Positions 60,958 through 64,000 of a stretch of DNA of 64,000 bases are shown piece by piece; within the stretch, counting starts at the first letter, position 1, and each line of letters opens with the position of its first letter. The DNA is from SG8-30 sp963695085. GTDB taxonomy: Bacteria > Pseudomonadota > Gammaproteobacteria > Steroidobacterales > Steroidobacteraceae. The notes beneath the pieces were generated by a model. It had not been told where the DNA came from, did no database searches, and was given only the letters and a program-made list of their open reading frames with translations. The position numbers were made by a program, and so were the translations under genes. The stretch is taken from the NCBI GenBank assembly GCA_963695085.1, contig CAVOFV010000003.1:1-64000 (forward strand), in the 5' to 3' direction.

Positions 60958-61836
60958 ATGCTCGACGACCCGCCCAGCACGGACTCCAGCACGCGCCGCC
61001 TGGGCATCGCGGCCCTGGTCACGGGCACTTTCATGTTCGCCGAGGCGATCGGCGGCTATTTCGCCGGTTCGCTGGCCCTGCTCGCCGATGCCGGTCACAT
61101 GCTCACCGACACCGCGGCCCTCGCGATGGCGTTCGGCGCCGCCAGGCTCGCCAACCGTCCCGCCGACGGGCGGCGCTCCTATGGTTACGAGCGCCTGCGC
61201 GTGCTCGCCGCGCTGGTCAACTCGCTGGCGCTGCTGGCGCTGGTGCTGTGGCTGGCAAGCGAGGCCGTGCAGCGGCTGATGGACCCGCAGCCGGTACACG
61301 CAAGGCTGATGCTGGTGATCGCACTGGTTGGCGCGATGGTCAACATCGGGGTTGCCCTGCTGCTGCGCGCGGGACACGACGAGGACCTCAACCTCGGCGC
61401 GGCCTACCTGCACGTGCTGTCGGACCTCGGCGGTTCGGTGGCGGCGGCGCTCGCCGCGGTCGTCATCCTGTCGACCGGCTGGACGCGCGCCGACCCGTTG
61501 CTCTCGTTGCTGATCGCGGCGCTGATCGCACGGGTTGCAATCCGGCTGCTGCGCCGCTCTTCGCACATCCTGCTGGAAGGCGCCCCGGAGGGACTCGAGC
61601 CGGACAAGCTGGCGCGCGAACTGACGGCGGCCGTGCGCGAAGCCCAGGACGTGCACCACGTGCATGCCTGGTCGCTGGACTCGCGCGAAGTGCTGGTGAC
61701 CCTGCATGCCAGGATCGGGCCGGTCCAGGATCCGGACGAGGCGCTCGCGGCAATCAAGCGCGTGCTCGAAACGCGCTGGCGCATCACCCATTCGACGATC
61801 CAGATAGAACGCGGCGTCTGCCACGATCCCGAGTGA
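60958..61836 (+). CDS. Cation diffusion facilitator, zinc/cadmium type
   Basis: A 292-residue CDF exporter starting at ATG 60958; the open frame upstream has no family similarity. Six helices with the transport-site motifs HMLTDTAALAMAF in helix 2 and HVLSDLGGSVAAALAAV in helix 5 (HxxxD in both), which marks the Zn/Cd group such as ZitB and CzcD. The cytoplasmic ferredoxin-like domain (about 205-292) contains HHVHAWSLDSREVLVTLHAR. The usual His-rich loop between helices 4 and 5 is short (RAGHDEDLNLG). Convergent with the DUF374 gene, 6 bp apart. Confidence 0.93.
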   Translation: MLDDPPSTDSSTRRLGIAALVTGTFMFAEAIGGYFAGSLALLADAGHMLTDTAALAMAFGAARLANRPADGRRSYGYERLRVLAALVNSLALLALVLWLASEAVQRLMDPQPVHARLMLVIALVGAMVNIGVALLLRAGHDEDLNLGAAYLHVLSDLGGSVAAALAAVVILSTGWTRADPLLSLLIAALIARVAIRLLRRSSHILLEGAPEGLEPDKLARELTAAVREAQDVHHVHAWSLDSREVLVTLHARIGPVQDPDEALAAIKRVLETRWRITHSTIQIERGVCHDPE

Positions 61837-61842
61837 CGCCCC

Positions 61843-62583
61843 TCAGCCCTGGACGGCGGCGCGCGCCTGTTCGTAGAGCCGGTCCAGTTCGGCGCCCATC
61901 TCCGACCTGACGAGTTCGAGCGCCTCGGCGTCGAGTCCCTTCGGCACGATCCGCGGCTCGCCGATGATCATCACGACGCGCGTGCCCGGCCACGGCAACA
62001 CAAATCGGTCCCAGGTCCGGAACAGCCACGCGCGGCGCGCGGCGTAGGCGATCGGCAGCATCGGCCGGCCCGACAACTGTGACAGCAGCAGTGCGCCGGC
62101 CTTGAAGACGCGACGCGGCCCGTGCGAGCCGTCGGGCGTGACGATGGGTGATACGTCCTCCCTGACGATCGCCCTGTACAGGGCGCGCAGCGCCTGCGCA
62201 CCCGTGCGGCTCGCCGACCCGCGTATGACCGTCACGCCCAGGCCGCGCGCCATGATCGTCGGGCCTTCACCGTCCACGGAGGGGCTGATCAGCAGCCCCA
62301 GCTTCAGTCCCGGCGGCTTGCGCCACACCAGTTCCCGGAGCGGCAAGAGCTGCTGGCCGTGCCAGAACACCGGGATGACCGCCTTGTGTTGCGCGAGCGC
62401 CGTTTCGAGCCGCTCGCGGCCCAGCACTCGCCCGCGCGGAATCATCCACCACCACAGGTAGACGATGCCGAGCGCAATCGGCGCAGCGAGCCGGTACAAC
62501 GCGAGCCGCCACCACGTCAGGCGCCGCGGCACATGCCGGCGCCCGGCCGGGAGATCGGCGTCTGGCGGAGATTGTTCCTGCAT
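61843..62583 (-). CDS. DUF374 lysophospholipid/lipid A-type acyltransferase
   Basis: A 246-residue membrane-associated protein from ATG 62583. One N-terminal helix (ALYRLAAPIALGIVYLWWWM) precedes the DUF374 domain: VIPVFWHGQQLLPLRELVW with the presumed catalytic His, LISPSVDGEGPTIMARGLG, and TPDGSHGPRRVFKAGALLLS. The family is related to LPLAT enzymes and is sometimes involved in lipid A or lipoprotein acylation. It lies 5 bp after an LpxL-like gene, suggesting a joint lipid A function. Confidence 0.85.
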   Translation of the reverse strand: MQEQSPPDADLPAGRRHVPRRLTWWRLALYRLAAPIALGIVYLWWWMIPRGRVLGRERLETALAQHKAVIPVFWHGQQLLPLRELVWRKPPGLKLGLLISPSVDGEGPTIMARGLGVTVIRGSASRTGAQALRALYRAIVREDVSPIVTPDGSHGPRRVFKAGALLLSQLSGRPMLPIAYAARRAWLFRTWDRFVLPWPGTRVVMIIGEPRIVPKGLDAEALELVRSEMGAELDRLYEQARAAVQG

Positions 62584-62588
62584 GCGGG

Positions 62589-63530
62589 TCAGTCCTGCTG
62601 CTGCACCGACACGTGGCCGTCGGCGTCGCGACGCAGCTTCCAGCGCCGGTACGACCACAGCCAGTCCGGCGGATTGGCGCGGATCTGCTGCTCGACGCGC
62701 CGCACGTAACGCTCTGTCCAGGCGCCGTCCGCGAGCTGCTCGTCATGCCCCACCAGCGGCTCGAGGACGACCTCGTAGCAGCCACGCGCGGTGCGGCGTT
62801 GCACCATGAAGAACATCGGCGCTCCGACTGAACGGGCGATCGCCTCGGGCCCCTGGTAGAACGCCGTTTCCTGGCCAAAGAAGGTGGCGAATTGGCGCGC
62901 CCCCGCGGTTCCCGGATCCTGGTCAGCGGCAACCGCTATGGCCATTGGCTCCTTGCGCCGCCGCATGACGTGGATCGGCAGGTGCCTGGCCGCGATCATT
63001 GTGGCGCCGAATCGCGAGCGCATCGACAGCAGCAATCGGTCGGCCCACGCATCGCGCATCGGCTTGTAGGGGATCACCAGTGGGCAGCCCAGGTCGAGCG
63101 CCAGTATCTGCAGCGTCCACTCCCAATTGCAGCGGTGCGACCCCATGAGCACCACCGAGCGCCCGGCACGGACATGCGCGCGGACGGCCTCCGCTCCGAT
63201 CAGCTGCACGCGCGCCCGGAACTGCGCCGGTTTCATGGTCAGCGCCTTGACGATCTCCACCATCACGGCCGCGAAATTGCGGTAGAAGTCGCGCCGGATG
63301 CGGGTGATGGCCGCGTCGTCCATCTCGGGAAAGCACTGGCGGAGCTGGCCATTGATCACCGGGCGGCGATAAGGCACGACGTACTCGCCCAGCCACGCCA
63401 GCAGCGACGCCAGGGCGTACCAGGCCGGCAGCGGAATACGGGACAACAGCGACGCCCACAGCGGAATTCGCGGCGGCTGCTTGCTGCGCCGAGGCGCGTC
63501 CGCAGAATTGCCAGCTCGCTCGGGGTCCAT
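62589..63530 (-). CDS. Lysophospholipid acyltransferase of the LpxL/LpxM (HtrB) family
   Basis: A 313-residue inner-membrane acyltransferase. I use the ATG at 63530 (MDPERAGNS); a TTG at 63539 would add three residues. An N-terminal helix (IPLPAWYALASLLAWLGEYV) anchors it. The HxxxxD/E catalytic pair is His and Glu in LMGSHRCNWEWTLQ; other family marks are FAAVMVEIVKAL and VAADQDPGTAGARQFATFFG (the LpxL-type DQ-x-P). It probably adds a secondary acyl chain to lipid A or works on an aminolipid. Upstream gene of a pair with DUF374; divergent from the monooxygenase gene, 60 bp. Confidence 0.87.
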   Translation of the reverse strand: MDPERAGNSADAPRRSKQPPRIPLWASLLSRIPLPAWYALASLLAWLGEYVVPYRRPVINGQLRQCFPEMDDAAITRIRRDFYRNFAAVMVEIVKALTMKPAQFRARVQLIGAEAVRAHVRAGRSVVLMGSHRCNWEWTLQILALDLGCPLVIPYKPMRDAWADRLLLSMRSRFGATMIAARHLPIHVMRRRKEPMAIAVAADQDPGTAGARQFATFFGQETAFYQGPEAIARSVGAPMFFMVQRRTARGCYEVVLEPLVGHDEQLADGAWTERYVRRVEQQIRANPPDWLWSYRRWKLRRDADGHVSVQQQD

Positions 63531-63590
63531 GAACGTCAAAGCTTACCCGAATGGCTGCGCGACGCGCAGCCTGTGCCAGAATCCGCGTCC

Positions 63591-64000
63591 ATGGGTACCG
63601 CCGTCAGCGAGCACGCGCTGCCCCGCACCTGCGTCATCGGTGCCGGCGCGAGCGGCCTGCCGGTGGTCAAGGCGCTCGCCGAGCGCGGCCTGCCCGTCGT
63701 CTGCTTCGAGCGCACGCCGAACATCGGCGGTCTCTGGTGCATCGACAACAAGCGGCACGGCGCCAGCGCAGCGTATGAATCGCTGCACATCAACACCGAC
63801 ACGCGGATGATGGAGTACCGGGACTTCCCGATGCCTGCGGACCTGCCCGCCTACCCCGGCCACGCCCAGATCCACCGTTATTTCGAGGCCTATGTCGCGC
63901 AATTCAGCCTGGCTCAGCACATTCGCTTCGGCAGCGGGGTCGCGCACTGCCGCCGGCTGAGAGATGGCGGCTGGGACGTCACGCTCGCAGACGGCGGGCG
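63591..64000 (+). CDS. Flavin-containing monooxygenase, N-terminal part (cut by window edge)
   Basis: An open frame from ATG 63591 that runs off the right edge; 136 residues are visible. The FAD Rossmann loop is CVIGAGASGLPVVKALAER, the family segment ERTPNIGGLWCID follows, then ESLHINTDTRMMEYRDFPMP and YPGHAQIHRYFEAYVAQF, which match the N-terminal region of FMO/Baeyer-Villiger-type enzymes. NADPH-dependent oxygenation of a soft nucleophile or ketone is the family activity. Completeness and substrate cannot be judged here. Confidence 0.85.
   Translation, partial: MGTAVSEHALPRTCVIGAGASGLPVVKALAERGLPVVCFERTPNIGGLWCIDNKRHGASAAYESLHINTDTRMMEYRDFPMPADLPAYPGHAQIHRYFEAYVAQFSLAQHIRFGSGVAHCRRLRDGGWDVTLADGG

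Overview
This is about 64 kb of GC-rich chromosome, most likely from a gammaproteobacterium. The support is gene order typical of that class: lptG-lptF divergent from pepA-holC-valS, rimI and prfC side by side, hda and a DUF2066 gene divergent from purM-purN, pyrC overlapping rnt, and an aceE-aceF-lpd operon with homodimeric-type E1. A PEP-CTERM surface protein under a textbook sigma-54 promoter points to an exosortase-bearing lineage. I cannot name the genus. Most of the window is core housekeeping DNA.

Layout. 1-4.0 kb is the accessory part: two secreted RHS/YD-repeat genes (the second stopped by an in-frame TAG), a tyrosine integrase, a broken tRNA-Glu 3' half and a 25-bp direct repeat of the tRNA tail. 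4.0-5.0 kb is the PEP-CTERM gene with its terminator and RpoN promoter. 5.2-9.2 kb holds a sulfotransferase-aminotransferase pair, a TspO-like membrane protein, a heptad-repeat protein and an RDD protein. 9.2-21.8 kb has the LPS transport permeases, pepA, holC, valS, and then moxR-DUF58-transglutaminase-M90 peptidase-RDD as one overlapping operon. 21.9-33.3 kb carries carbonic anhydrase, an MFS permease, prfC, rimI, a family 4 UDG, pssA, proS, a lytic transglycosylase, acylphosphatase, a small lipoprotein, a WrbA-like flavoprotein, DUF2069, hda and a CDP-alcohol phosphatidyltransferase. 33.3-38.5 kb has DUF2066, purM-purN-DUF3108, dcd and mrp.

38.7-43.3 kb is the most unusual stretch: a HEAT-repeat/serine-threonine kinase fusion followed by two PilT-family ATPases, lying between mrp and metG. 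After metG come a lone RnfB-like ferredoxin and nth, then an MNIO (DUF692)-BufC-DoxX cluster with no visible bufferin precursor. 48.9-54.7 kb is the pyruvate dehydrogenase operon, whose E3 carries a lipoyl domain and a fourfold repeat linker. The right end has pyrC-rnt, grxD, a GAF-PAS-PAS-GGDEF-EAL protein, a family 2 glycosyltransferase, a CDF metal transporter, two acyltransferases and the start of a flavin monooxygenase cut by the window edge.

Translational coupling is pervasive: many genes overlap by ATGA or GTGA. Several starts therefore had to be set on GTG or TTG from overlaps and ribosome binding sites.
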